The notes under the pieces were generated by a model that ran no database searches, had not been told where the DNA came from, and saw only the letters and a list, made by a program, of their open reading frames with translations. This document shows positions 27,276-38,138 of a stretch of DNA of 64,000 nt, one piece after another. Source of the stretch: Aromatoleum toluvorans (GTDB lineage: Bacteria; Pseudomonadota; Gammaproteobacteria; Burkholderiales; Rhodocyclaceae); assembly GCF_012910905.1 (NCBI RefSeq), contig NZ_WTVN01000012.1, positions 52,661 through 116,660 on the forward strand, in the 5' to 3' direction. Positions within the stretch are counted from its first letter, which is position 1, and the number at the start of each line of letters is the position of its first letter. A program made the position numbers and the translations under genes.

Positions 27276-28670
27276 GTGTCGCCCCCCAAGCTGCCGACGG
27301 ACGAGAAACGCGCCTCTCTCACCTTCCGTCAGATCGCGCGTACAGGCCGCCGCTACACCAACCCGCTCATATCGGTGGGCCATTGGCGCAGGCGTGCGCT
27401 CCTCGTCGGCGCAGCGCTGCTCGCCGGCCTCATCGCCATCGTCTTCGCCATCGGGTCGGAACGTGCAATCGGCCTGCACGCCCGGCTCATTGCGACCTCG
27501 CCGTGGCTGTCGCTCCTGGTCGCCCCGGCCGGATTTGCCGCCATGGCGTGGCTCTCCGGCCGTTTCGTCCCCGCGACCCAGGGCAGCGGCATCCCGCAGA
27601 CGATTGCCGCTTCGCTCAGCCCTGATCCCGCAGTACGCGGCCGGCTGCTGTCGCTGAAGATCGCCGTGGCCAAGGTGTTCCTGACTCTGGGCGGCCTGCT
27701 CTGCGGGGCATCCATCGGTCGCGAGGGGCCGTCCGTGCAGATCGGCGCATCGGTGATGCATGCGCTGGCCGGGCGACGTTTCGGCCGCATCGCATCCAGC
27801 CGCAACCTGATCGTTGCCGGCAGCGGTGCGGGCATTGCCGCTGCATTCAACACGCCCGTGGGCGGAATAATGTTCGCGATCGAGGAGATGTGCCGCGATC
27901 ACGCCTTCCGCGCCAACGGCACGACGCTGACGGCAGTGATCTTCGCGGGCCTGATGTCGCTCGGCATCCTCGGCAACTACACGTACTTCGGCAGCACGCC
28001 CGCCGCACTCAATTGGCCGCTCGGCATCTGGCCGGTCCTGATATGCGGTACCGCCGGGGGCCTCCTGGGGGGTACGTTCAGCCGGCTGCTGGTCGCGTCG
28101 GCACGCGGCCTGCCGGGCCGCGTCGGCGATTTCGCCGCAGCGCACCCGATCGCCTTCGCGGGCGGCTGCGGACTCGCGACAGCCCTGGTCGGGCTCGCAA
28201 CGGGAGGCGCCACCTACGCGACCGGCTACGCCGAGTCGAAGGCAGCACTGGAAGGCCTCGCCCCTTTGCCGGTCTACTTCTTCGCGGCAAAAATGCTGGT
28301 GATCTGGCTCGCCTTCGTCAGCCGGATTCCCGGAGGTCTCTTCGCCCCCGCGCTGGCGGTCGGCGCGGGGCTGGGTTCCGCCCTCGCCGGCCTGAGTCCC
28401 GGGAATGCCGAACCGGCGCTGGTGATCCTGGGGATGGTGGCTTTCCTTTCCGGAATGACGCTCGCCCCGATCACGTCCTTCGTGATCGTCATGGAGATGA
28501 CCGCCAATCACCAGATGCTGATCCCGCTGATGGCCGCCTCCGTGATCGCTTACGGCTTTTCCAAGTCGGTGTCGCCGCGCGCCCTTTACGACGCCCTCGC
28601 GGCACCCGCCCTGGACCGCGCCCAGGCGGAGGTCGCCTCCGTGGCCTCAGGGAAGCCGGGCGCCGCGTAA
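27276..28670 (+). CDS. ClC-family chloride channel/antiporter
   Basis: A 464-residue membrane protein of the ClC family. Selectivity-filter motifs appear in order: GSGIPQ, GREGPSVQ (gating glutamate kept, as in the H+/Cl- antiporters) and GGLFAP. About 16-18 membrane helices are apparent and there is no CBS domain. The frame is open upstream, but the only sensible start is GTG 27276, preceded by GGAG. It may export chloride or fluoride; filter residues alone favour chloride. It is closed by a terminator shared with htpG. Confidence 0.88.
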   Translation: MSPPKLPTDEKRASLTFRQIARTGRRYTNPLISVGHWRRRALLVGAALLAGLIAIVFAIGSERAIGLHARLIATSPWLSLLVAPAGFAAMAWLSGRFVPATQGSGIPQTIAASLSPDPAVRGRLLSLKIAVAKVFLTLGGLLCGASIGREGPSVQIGASVMHALAGRRFGRIASSRNLIVAGSGAGIAAAFNTPVGGIMFAIEEMCRDHAFRANGTTLTAVIFAGLMSLGILGNYTYFGSTPAALNWPLGIWPVLICGTAGGLLGGTFSRLLVASARGLPGRVGDFAAAHPIAFAGGCGLATALVGLATGGATYATGYAESKAALEGLAPLPVYFFAAKMLVIWLAFVSRIPGGLFAPALAVGAGLGSALAGLSPGNAEPALVILGMVAFLSGMTLAPITSFVIVMEMTANHQMLIPLMAASVIAYGFSKSVSPRALYDALAAPALDRAQAEVASVASGKPGAA

Positions 28671-28674
28671 ACGC

Positions 28675-28702
28675 GAAACCGCCCGCAAAAGCGGGCGGTT
28701 TC
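28675..28702. terminator. Bidirectional terminator between clc and htpG
   Basis: GAAACCGCCCGC-AAAA-GCGGGCGGTTTC, a perfect 12-bp stem between two convergent genes. Confidence 0.85.
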
Positions 28703-28731
28703 GATGATGCCGAAGAGGCGGCGGAGGCGGA

Positions 28732-30660
<1,929 letters not shown>

Positions 30661-30683
30661 CGGTGGAAACTCCAGTTACACAG

Positions 30684-30710
30684 GAACGCGCCTGCATATG
30701 GGGCGCGTTC
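30684..30710 (-). other. Hairpin overlapping the htpG promoter
   Basis: GAACGCGCC and GGCGCGTTC pair over 9 bp with a 9-nt loop. The loop holds most of the sigma-32 -10 box. It may help end greB transcripts. Confidence 0.45.
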
Positions 30711-30723
30711 GCGGAATTTCAAG
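30696..30723 (-). promoter_or_regulatory. Sigma-32 heat-shock promoter of htpG
   Basis: On the minus strand CTTGAAA (30723-30717), a 13-bp spacer and CCCCATAT (30703-30696), an exact match to the E. coli sigma-32 consensus (CTTGAAA / CCCCATNT). Confidence 0.85.
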
Positions 30724-30738
30724 TACCGCCCGGACGGA

Positions 30739-31302
30739 TCACTCGTAGCGGATTTCGACGACCTCGATCTCGCGCGGACCCGCCGGGCTCTGGAAGCGCA
30801 CGATGTCGCCCTCGCGCGCCTTCATCAGTGCGCGCGCGAGCGGCGAGATCCAGCTGATGCGGCCCGAGGTTGCGTCCGCCTCGTCGACGCCGACGATCTG
30901 CCAGGTCTGCTCGCCTTCGCCGCTCTCGTCCTCGACGTCGAGCACGGTCACGGTGGCGCCGAAGAACACCTGCTCCATGCCCTGCTGGCGCTCGGGATCG
31001 ACGACCTCGGCCGACTCGATGCGCTTGATCAGGAAGCGGATGCGGCGGTCGATCTCGCGCAGGCGCTTCTTGCCGTAGATGTAGTCGCCGTTCTCGGAAC
31101 GGTCACCGTTCGACGCCGCCCAGGCCACGGTCTCGACGAGCTTGGGGCGCTCCACACGCACGAGCTGGTCAAGCTCGACCCGCAGCGCGTCATAGCCGCG
31201 GCGCGTCATGTAGTTCTTGCTGCCGGGCGGCAGGCGTACCGAAACGGGGACGTCGTCGTCTTCGTCCTGGCCTTCGCCTTCCTTCGTAAATGCCTTGCTC
31301 AC
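30739..31302 (-). CDS. greB: Transcription elongation factor GreB
   Basis: A 187-residue factor that rescues backtracked RNA polymerase by stimulating transcript cleavage. The coiled coil (about 45-95) carries the acidic tip NGDRSENGDYIYGKKRLREID; the C-terminal FKBP-like domain contains SGRISWISPLARALMKAREGDIV. The N-terminal 20 residues are acidic (EGEGQDEDDD), longer than in E. coli. AAGGTGA before the ATG at 31302 supports the start. The GreB assignment over GreA rests on the RRGYDALRVELDQL and length features. Confidence 0.9.
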   Translation of the reverse strand: MSKAFTKEGEGQDEDDDVPVSVRLPPGSKNYMTRRGYDALRVELDQLVRVERPKLVETVAWAASNGDRSENGDYIYGKKRLREIDRRIRFLIKRIESAEVVDPERQQGMEQVFFGATVTVLDVEDESGEGEQTWQIVGVDEADATSGRISWISPLARALMKAREGDIVRFQSPAGPREIEVVEIRYE

Positions 31303-31613
31303 CTTGGGAGTCCATCCTGTTGCGGGCGTTCTGTTACCGTGTGAAACCGCATTGAAGGCTGCGGCGTCGGCGCTTCATGATAGCGGACAAGTGCCCCGGC
31401 GGCGTACCGTACGCCAATAGCGGTGAGCCTCGCCATGGCTGCACGCATCACGCGGATCCGCTAGACTGCAGGGTTTTGACAAACATTTTGCAACCGCGAG
31501 CAGCTATCGTGACCGGGCGCCCTTGCGCCAGACTCCGGTACGCTCGCGGCCGGTGTGCGCCGCGCCTTCGGGAACGCGCACCGCCGCAGGATCAACACCT
31601 CTCTCGCCCATCC
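31303..31613. other. 311-bp divergent region upstream of the aryl polyene cluster
   Basis: No gene accepted. TTGACA at 31476-31481 lies in an imperfect palindrome TTGACAAA-CA-TTTTGCAA (31476-31493). No -10 box stands at a standard distance. This is the probable control region of the rightward pigment operon; the regulator is unknown. Confidence 0.4.
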
Positions 31614-31904
31614 ATGAATCAAGCCGCCAATTCCTCTCCCGCCGATCTCGACGCACTGCGCCTCGAAGTGGCGGCACTCGTCGTCGAAGCCCTCAACCTG
31701 GACATGGCGCCCGAGTCGATCCCGGCCGACGATTCGCTGTTCGGCGAGGGCCTCGGCCTCGACTCGATCGACATCCTCGAAGTGGCCCTGGTCGTGTCAA
31801 AGCGCTACGGCTTCCAGCTGCGCGCCGACAACGAGGACAACGTCAGGATCTTCCGCTCCCTGCGCAGCCTCACCGAGTACGTCGCGGCCAACCGCACGAA
31901 ATGA
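31614..31904 (+). CDS. Acyl carrier protein of the aryl polyene pathway
   Basis: A 96-residue acidic ACP. GLGLDSIDILEVALVV carries the phosphopantetheine Ser51. It is the likely carrier for the aryl starter and growing polyene. Its N-terminus is slightly longer than that of fatty acid ACPs. It opens the rightward cluster; its stop overlaps the next ATG (ATGA). Only one ACP is seen in the cluster, as in the xanthomonadin locus, whereas many aryl polyene loci carry two. Confidence 0.9.
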   Translation: MNQAANSSPADLDALRLEVAALVVEALNLDMAPESIPADDSLFGEGLGLDSIDILEVALVVSKRYGFQLRADNEDNVRIFRSLRSLTEYVAANRTK

Positions 31905-32566
31905 GGGCCGGACTCGCCCGCGCCGGGCGCGGGCTGGCGGTCGCCGTCGTCGTGATCGCCTGGGCGGCGATCGCGCATTACACGAGCGCGCTGGTGGACG
32001 AGTCGTCCTGGGGAGCGCTGCTGGCGATCGCCCCCTTCGCCGCGATCGCGGCCGGTTTTGCATGGCAGTCGCCCCGGCGCGGCGCGATGTTCGCGCTGCT
32101 CGCGGCCGGATCGTTTGCGCTCGCACTGGTCTGGCCGACGCTCGCGCACAACGTCGGATGGCTGTATTTCGTCCAGCACGTCGGCACCAATGTCCTGCTC
32201 GCGATCGGCTTCGGCCGCACGCTCGCGGCCGGACGCGAGCCGATGTGCACGCGCATCGCACGGGCCATGCACGGCACGATCAGCCCCGCGCTTGCCCGCT
32301 ACACCCGGCAGGTGACGATCGCCTGGACCGTGTTCTTCATCGCGACCGCCGCAATCTCGTGCGCACTGTTCGCGTTCGGGACGCTCGAAGCGTGGTCGAC
32401 GTTCGCCAACCTGCTGACGATGCCGCTCGTCGGCCTGATGTTCGTTGCCGAGTACCTGGTGCGCTTGAAGGTGGTGCCGGAAGACCGCAGCAGCATCCTC
32501 GACGCCTTCCATGCGTATCGGCGGGCGTCGTCGACGACAGGCACGGCGCCGGTGAACGAGCGATGA
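31901..32566 (+). CDS. Membrane protein of the aryl polyene cluster (COG4648-like)
   Basis: A 221-residue membrane protein with five or six helices and the segments HNVGWLYFVQHVGTNVLLAIGFGRTLA and TPLVGLMFVAEYLVRLKVVPED-like end (here MPLVGLMFVAEYLVR). Proteins of this kind lie between ACP and AMP-ligase genes in aryl polyene loci; their biochemical role is not known to me. The start overlaps the ACP stop and its stop overlaps the ligase ATG. Confidence 0.8.
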   Translation: MRAGLARAGRGLAVAVVVIAWAAIAHYTSALVDESSWGALLAIAPFAAIAAGFAWQSPRRGAMFALLAAGSFALALVWPTLAHNVGWLYFVQHVGTNVLLAIGFGRTLAAGREPMCTRIARAMHGTISPALARYTRQVTIAWTVFFIATAAISCALFAFGTLEAWSTFANLLTMPLVGLMFVAEYLVRLKVVPEDRSSILDAFHAYRRASSTTGTAPVNER

Positions 32567-33915
32567 CGCCGCCGTGCCCCGCGGCACTGCCGCTCCTTTC
32601 GCATGAACGATCCGACGCCGTGGTCGCCTGGCGGCCCGATGGCCCGGTCACGGCGGGGCGCTTCCTCGCCGACGTGCGACGCCTCGCCTCGGATTTGCCC
32701 GCAGGCGGCCATGTCCTGAACGTGTGCGCAGACCGTTACCGCTTTGCCGTCGGGGTCGCGGCGAGCCTGGTGCGCGGCAAGATCAGCCTGCTGCCATCCA
32801 CGCATACGCCGGAAACGGTCCGTCAGCTGCTGGCATTCGCACCCGACGCGTTCTGCCTGACCGACAGCGCGGCGTGCGATATCGAGCTGCCGCAGCATCG
32901 GTACCGCGAAGCCGGCGAAGCGGAGGCATCGCCCGAAGGCTTGGCGGTGCCGGCGATCGACCCCGATCAGATCGTCGCGTACGTCTTCACGTCCGGGTCG
33001 ACCGGCACGCCGGTGCCGCATCGCAAGACCTGGGGTCCGCTGGTGCGCAACATCGCGGCGGAGGCCGACCGGCTCGGCGTCGTCGGCACGCCCTTCACGC
33101 TGGTCGGCACGGTGCCGCCGCAACACATGTACGGCTTCGAGTCCACCGTGCTGCTCGCGCTGCTGTCGGGCGGCGCGATCTGGTCCGGGCGGCCGTTCTA
33201 TCCCGCGGACATCGCGGAAGCCCTGGACGCCGTTCCCCGTCCGCGCGTCCTGGTGTCGACGCCCTTCCACCTGCGCACGCTCCTCGCTGCCGACGTGAGC
33301 GTGCCGCCGGCCGATCTCGTCGTGTCGGCGACGGCTCCGCTGTCGGGCAACCTCGCCGTTGCGGTCGAAGCGCGCCTGCAGTGCCCGCTGGTCGAAATCT
33401 ACGGTTGCACGGAGACGGGCCAGACGGCCACGCGGCGCACCGCGGAGACGGCCGAATGGCAGCTGATGCGCGGCCTGCAGCTGAGTGTCGAGGACGGGAA
33501 GACCTGGGCGCGCGGCGGCCACGTCGAGACGCCGACGGCCCTCGGGGACATCATCGAACCGACGTCGGGCGACCGCTTCCTGCTGCATGGGCGCTCGGCC
33601 GATCTCGTGAACATCGCCGGCAAGCGCAGCTCGCTGGGCTATCTGAACCACCAGCTGAATGCCATCCCGGGCGTGGTCGATGGCAGCTTCTTCGTGCCCG
33701 ACGACGAGGCCGACGGCGTGACCCGCCTCACGGCCGTGGTCGTGGCGCCGGAACTGGACCGCGCGACCTTGCTGCAGGCCTTGCGCGAGCGCATCGACCC
33801 CTTGTTCCTGCCGCGCCCCCTGCTCTTCGCCGACGAGCTTCCACGCAACGCCACGGGCAAGCTTCCGCGTACCGCGCTCGACGCGCTGCGGCGAAAACTG
33901 GGCAACGCGGAATGA
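32563..33915 (+). CDS. AMP-dependent acyl/aryl-ACP ligase
   Basis: A 450-residue adenylating enzyme. Motifs: FTSGSTGTPVPHRK (P-loop-like A3), IYGCTETGQTATR (A5), GDRFLLHGRSADLVNIAGKR (A7/A8) and a C-terminal PRNATGKLPR lysine (A10). The likely reaction is activation of 3-hydroxybenzoate (or another aryl acid) and loading onto the ACP at 31614, as proposed for XanA2/ApeH-type ligases. Coupled by ATGA overlaps to the genes on both sides. Confidence 0.88.
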   Translation: MTPPCPAALPLLSHERSDAVVAWRPDGPVTAGRFLADVRRLASDLPAGGHVLNVCADRYRFAVGVAASLVRGKISLLPSTHTPETVRQLLAFAPDAFCLTDSAACDIELPQHRYREAGEAEASPEGLAVPAIDPDQIVAYVFTSGSTGTPVPHRKTWGPLVRNIAAEADRLGVVGTPFTLVGTVPPQHMYGFESTVLLALLSGGAIWSGRPFYPADIAEALDAVPRPRVLVSTPFHLRTLLAADVSVPPADLVVSATAPLSGNLAVAVEARLQCPLVEIYGCTETGQTATRRTAETAEWQLMRGLQLSVEDGKTWARGGHVETPTALGDIIEPTSGDRFLLHGRSADLVNIAGKRSSLGYLNHQLNAIPGVVDGSFFVPDDEADGVTRLTAVVVAPELDRATLLQALRERIDPLFLPRPLLFADELPRNATGKLPRTALDALRRKLGNAE

Positions 33916-34211
33916 TCCACGAGTCCACCATCACCGTTGCCGCCGATCATCCGGCGTTCGCGGGCCATTTTCCCGGACGCCCCATCCTGCCGGGCGTCGT
34001 GTTGCTCGGGCTCGCCGTCCGTGCGCTCGGCAACGTGAGCGGACATCCGCTGCCGCGCTACGAGATCGCAGCGGCGAAATTCCTGCGGCCGGTCGGCCCG
34101 GACACCGAACTGCGCATCCGGCTCGGCGAATCCGCGTCGGGCTGGCGCTTCGACATCTTCGCCGCGGACGACGTGGTCGCGACCGGAACCCTGCGGGTCG
34201 GCGCACCATGA
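33912..34211 (+). CDS. Hotdog-fold 3-hydroxyacyl-ACP dehydratase (ApeI-like)
   Basis: A 99-residue hotdog protein with HPAFAGHFPGRPILPGVVLLGLA, the FabZ/FabA-like active-site helix and its His. It probably dehydrates beta-hydroxyacyl intermediates to give the conjugated double bonds. It is short, typical of ApeI-type dehydratases that function with a partner; a second dehydratase of a different type lies at 41089. Overlaps neighbours by 4 nt on both sides. Confidence 0.85.
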   Translation: MIHESTITVAADHPAFAGHFPGRPILPGVVLLGLAVRALGNVSGHPLPRYEIAAAKFLRPVGPDTELRIRLGESASGWRFDIFAADDVVATGTLRVGAP

Positions 34212-35152
34212 CGGATACTTCCGCCGAACGCGCCCCCCGCGGCAGCGCGGAATGGACCACGCAGACGGAACGCAGCAATTACGCGACGCTGCGCCTGATG
34301 ACGTGGATCTCGCTGCGCCTCGGGCGCCCGACGGGCCGCGCCGTGCTGGGGCTGATCGCCGTCTACTTCCTGCTCTTTGCCCCGAAGGCACGCCGTGCTT
34401 CGCGCGACTGGCTCGCCCATGCGCTCGGCCGCAAGCCGTCACTGGGCGAGCTGTTCCGGCATGTCTACACCTTCGCCGCGACCATCCACGATCGCGTCTA
34501 TCTCGTGAATGAGCGTTTCGACCTGTTCGACATCCGCGTGCACGGCGGCGAACTCGTCAAGGAGGCGGTGGCGCGCGGCGCAGGGGTGTTCCTGATGGGC
34601 GCGCACATGGGCAGCTTCGAGGTGATGCGGGCCATGGGGCGCCAGCAGCCCGGCATGCGCGTCGCGATGGTGATGTACGAGGACAACGCGCGCAAGATCA
34701 ACGACACGCTCGCGGCGATCAATCCGGCGGCGCGGCAGGACATCATTGCGCTGGGCAAGCTGGACTCGATGCTGCAGGTGAAGGAGCGGCTCGACGACGG
34801 CTCGCTGGTCGGCATCCTTGCGGACCGTAGTCCGGGCGACGAACCTGGACAGATCGTGGAATTCTTCGGCGCGCCGGCAAGTTTTCCCGTCGGCCCGTGG
34901 CGCCTCGCCGCAATGCTGAAGCGCCCGGTGATCCTGATGGTCGGCCTGTATCGCGGCGGCAATCGCTACGACGTGCATTTCGAGCGGATCGCGGATTTTT
35001 CCGCCGCGACGCGCGAGAACCGGGCACGCCTGCAGCACGACGCTATCGAACACTACGCCGCCCGTCTTGCCTATTACGCGCGGCAGGCGCCGTTCAACTG
35101 GTTCAATTTTTTCGACTTCTGGCAAAGCGCGCGCCGCCGCGACGCCCGCTGA
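34208..35152 (+). CDS. LpxL/HtrB-like acyltransferase of the pigment cluster
   Basis: A 314-residue member of the lysophospholipid/lipid A acyltransferase family. One N-terminal hydrophobic segment (about 40-58) anchors it at the inner membrane. The catalytic H-x4-E reads HMGSFE, and GILADRSPGDEPGQIVEFFG follows. In aryl polyene loci such enzymes are thought to move the finished polyene acyl chain to a lipid or carrier. Coupled to the dehydratase by ATGA. Confidence 0.87.
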   Translation: MTDTSAERAPRGSAEWTTQTERSNYATLRLMTWISLRLGRPTGRAVLGLIAVYFLLFAPKARRASRDWLAHALGRKPSLGELFRHVYTFAATIHDRVYLVNERFDLFDIRVHGGELVKEAVARGAGVFLMGAHMGSFEVMRAMGRQQPGMRVAMVMYEDNARKINDTLAAINPAARQDIIALGKLDSMLQVKERLDDGSLVGILADRSPGDEPGQIVEFFGAPASFPVGPWRLAAMLKRPVILMVGLYRGGNRYDVHFERIADFSAATRENRARLQHDAIEHYAARLAYYARQAPFNWFNFFDFWQSARRRDAR

Positions 35153-35172
35153 CCGGAGGGAGTGGAGTTTCC

Positions 35173-35778
35173 GTGTCACGAGCCGCATACCTGCGCTGGT
35201 CAATCGCGATCCTGCTTGCACTTGGCGCCGCCCTGGGCATTGCGGGGCCGGCTGCAGCCGCCGAGGGCTGGACCATCGCGCAGCTGATGCAGGCCCTGGG
35301 CAAACAGAGCAGCGGGCAGGCGACGTTCGTGGAGCGGAAGCACCTCGCAGTCCTCGACCAACCGGTGGAGTCCTCGGGCGAGTTGCGTTTCCAGGCACCC
35401 GACCGTCTCGAGAAGATCACGCTCAAGCCGCGGCCGGAATCGCTGGTGCTGGAGGGGGACAACCTGACCGTCACGCGCGGCAAGAAGCAGTTCAGCGTCC
35501 GTCTGTCCGATTACGGCGCAGTCGCCGGCTTCATCGACAGCATCCGCGCGACCCTCGCCGGCGACCGCGCGACGCTGGAGCGCACCTATGCCTTGCATCT
35601 TGCGGGCAGTGCCGAACGCTGGACGCTGACGCTGCTGCCGCGCGATCAGCGCATGGCAGAGGTGATCGTCCGCATCAATATCGCCGGAACGCGCGGACAG
35701 TTGCGCGAGATCGAGATCATCCAGGCCGACGGCGACCGCTCGGTGATGGAGATCGTCGCGACGGGGCCGATACGGTGA
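35173..35778 (+). CDS. LolA-like outer-membrane lipid carrier
   Basis: A 201-residue secreted protein: GTG start with a signal peptide (SIAILLALGAALGIAGPAAA, cleavage near AAA-EG), then a LolA/LppX-like beta-barrel half (QATFVERKHLAVLDQPVESS, LRFQAPDRLEKITL). It probably ferries the lipid-linked pigment across the periplasm. It lies 20 bp after the acyltransferase gene; its stop overlaps the exporter start as GTGA. The GTG is preceded by a GGAGGGAGTGGAG purine block. Confidence 0.85.
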   Translation: MSRAAYLRWSIAILLALGAALGIAGPAAAAEGWTIAQLMQALGKQSSGQATFVERKHLAVLDQPVESSGELRFQAPDRLEKITLKPRPESLVLEGDNLTVTRGKKQFSVRLSDYGAVAGFIDSIRATLAGDRATLERTYALHLAGSAERWTLTLLPRDQRMAEVIVRINIAGTRGQLREIEIIQADGDRSVMEIVATGPIR

Positions 35779-38138
35779 CGCGCCGCTTCGTGCCGGCCCT
35801 GCTCCTGTGGCTGGCCTTCGTCGGGGCCTGCATCGCCGTGGCCGCCCAGACGCGCTTCACGACCGACCTGTCCGCCTTCCTGCCCGAAGCCCCCAACGAG
35901 GAGCAGCGCGTTCTCGTCGAACAGTTGCGCGACGGCATGGTGTCGCGCCTCTTGCTGGTCGGCATCGAAGGCGGCGACGCGGGGCAGCGCGCGCAGCTTT
36001 CGCGCGGACTGGCGCAACGGCTGCGTACCGACGCAGCCTTCGGCATGGTCGCGAACGGCGAACCCGTGCACCGCGAACGCGACCAGGCGCTGCTGTTCAC
36101 GCACCGCTACCTGCTGAGTCCGGCGACCGCCACCGAACGCTTCACGACGGCCGGGCTGCAGCAGGCGATCGGCGAGTCGGTCGATCTGCTCGCATCGCCG
36201 CTCGGCATGCTCACGAAGGCGCTGCTGCCGCGCGATCCGACCGGCGAGCTTATGCAGTTGCTGGAACGGCTCGACGGCGGGGCGCGCCCGGCCACGCGGG
36301 AAGGCGTATGGGCATCGCGCGACGGTCGCCGCGCACTGCTGCTCGCCCAGACACGCGCTTCGGGTTCGGACCTCGATCGCCAGCAGGCAGCAATCTCGAC
36401 CTTGCGCAGCGCCTTTGCTGCGGAGGCGGCGAAGCTCCCCGCGGGAGCGGACCTGAAGCTGCTGATCTCGGGCGCTCCGGCGTTCGCGGTCGATTCGCGC
36501 GCGACCATCGAGAGCGAGGTCACGCGCCTCGCACTGGTATCGACGGCGATCATCGTCGCCCTGCTGCTCTTCATCTATCGCTCGCCGACGGCGCTCGTCC
36601 TCGGCCTGCTGCCGGTCGTGTCCGGGGCACTGGCGGGGGTTGCCGCGGTGAGCCTGGGGTTCGGCATGGTGCATGGCGTGACCCTCGGATTCGGCACGAC
36701 GCTGATCGGCGAAGCCGTCGACTACGCGATCTACCTGTTCGTGCAGTCGGGCACGCGCGGCGGCCGCGATACCTTCTGGCCGACCATACGCCTGGGCGTG
36801 CTGACCTCGATCTGCGGCTTCGGCGCGCTGATGTTCTCCGGCTTTCCCGGACTCGCGCAGCTGGGGCTGTATTCGATCGCCGGACTGGTGGCTGCCGCGC
36901 TGACGACGCGCTTTATCCTCCCGCAGCTGCTGCCCGCCGGGTTCGCGATCCGCGACGTCACGCCCCTCGGCGTGCGGCTTCGCGGGCTGGCCGCCGCTGT
37001 GAGAAAACTGCGCTGGCCTTTGATCGCACTGGCCTGTGCCGCGGGCGGCGTGGTGTATGCGCAGCGGGACCGCCTCTGGAATCACGAGCTGGCAGCGCTG
37101 AGTCCGGTGCCGCCGGCGGCCCAGGCGCTCGACCTCGCCTTGCGCACCGATGTCGGTGCGCCCGACGTGCGCTACATGGTCGTCGTGCGCGCGGCCGACG
37201 CGGAAGCGGCGCTGCAAGCCGCCGAGGCGGCTTCCGACCGACTGCAGCCGCTCGTCGAGTCCGGGGCGATCGGTGGCTTCGAGAGCCCGTCGCTCTACCT
37301 GCCTTCCCGCGCGCGGCAGCTGGAACGGAAGGCGGCGCTGCCCGATGCGGCCGAACTTCGCGCCCGCCTGCCGGAAGCCACGCATGGGCTTCCTCTCCCG
37401 GCCACGCGGCTCGAACCCTTCGTCGACGACGTGGCCGCGGCGCGCGAGCGCGCCCCCCTGACACGCGCCGACCTCGACGGCACGAGCTTCGCCATCGCCG
37501 TCGATTCGCTGCTGATGCGCCAGGGCGAACGCTGGACGGCGCTGCTGCCGCTGCGCGCACCGACGACGGGAGCGCATCCGAGCGAGATCGACACCGCCGC
37601 CGTGCGCCACGCGCTCGAAGGCGCACCCGGATCCGACGCCCTGTTCATCGACATGAAGGGCGAATCCGACCGCCTGTACGCCGGCTATTTCAGGGAGGCG
37701 CTCCAGCTCTCGCTCGCCGGCGTGCTGGGCATCGTCGCCCTGCTCGGGGCAACCCTGCGCTCGGCACGGCGCGTCATCCGCGTGCTGCTGCCGCTCGCGG
37801 CATCCGTGCTGGTCGTGGTCGCCGGGCTGCTGCTGGCCGGCGTCGCGCTGACGATCCTGCACCTCGTGGGGCTGCTGCTGATCGTCGCCGTCGGCTCCAA
37901 CTATGCACTGTTCTTCGACGGCAAGGGCGACGGCGACGGCCCCCCACCCGGCACGCTCGCCTCCATGCTGTTCGCCAACCTCACGACGGTCGCCGGCTTC
38001 GGCGTCCTCGCCTTCTCGTCGGTTCCGGTGCTGCAGGCGATCGGCGGTACCGTCGGCCCCGGCGCCCTCCTCGCACTGCTGTTCGCAGCAACCCTCGCAC
38101 GCCCCTCATGCCCCGCCGCTGGCGCCCCGGAGCGCTGA
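35775..38138 (+). CDS. MMPL/RND-family exporter
   Basis: A 787-residue inner-membrane exporter in two repeats: a first TM helix (7-25), a periplasmic domain, five TMs (about 255-385), a second TM helix (about 412), a second periplasmic domain and a final TM bundle (about 635-780). GEAVDYAIYLFVQ and VGSNYALFF match the conserved proton-relay regions of MMPL transporters. It likely flips or exports the polyene lipid toward the LolA-like carrier. GTG start overlapping the previous stop. Confidence 0.88.
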   Translation: MTRRFVPALLLWLAFVGACIAVAAQTRFTTDLSAFLPEAPNEEQRVLVEQLRDGMVSRLLLVGIEGGDAGQRAQLSRGLAQRLRTDAAFGMVANGEPVHRERDQALLFTHRYLLSPATATERFTTAGLQQAIGESVDLLASPLGMLTKALLPRDPTGELMQLLERLDGGARPATREGVWASRDGRRALLLAQTRASGSDLDRQQAAISTLRSAFAAEAAKLPAGADLKLLISGAPAFAVDSRATIESEVTRLALVSTAIIVALLLFIYRSPTALVLGLLPVVSGALAGVAAVSLGFGMVHGVTLGFGTTLIGEAVDYAIYLFVQSGTRGGRDTFWPTIRLGVLTSICGFGALMFSGFPGLAQLGLYSIAGLVAAALTTRFILPQLLPAGFAIRDVTPLGVRLRGLAAAVRKLRWPLIALACAAGGVVYAQRDRLWNHELAALSPVPPAAQALDLALRTDVGAPDVRYMVVVRAADAEAALQAAEAASDRLQPLVESGAIGGFESPSLYLPSRARQLERKAALPDAAELRARLPEATHGLPLPATRLEPFVDDVAAARERAPLTRADLDGTSFAIAVDSLLMRQGERWTALLPLRAPTTGAHPSEIDTAAVRHALEGAPGSDALFIDMKGESDRLYAGYFREALQLSLAGVLGIVALLGATLRSARRVIRVLLPLAASVLVVVAGLLLAGVALTILHLVGLLLIVAVGSNYALFFDGKGDGDGPPPGTLASMLFANLTTVAGFGVLAFSSVPVLQAIGGTVGPGALLALLFAATLARPSCPAAGAPER

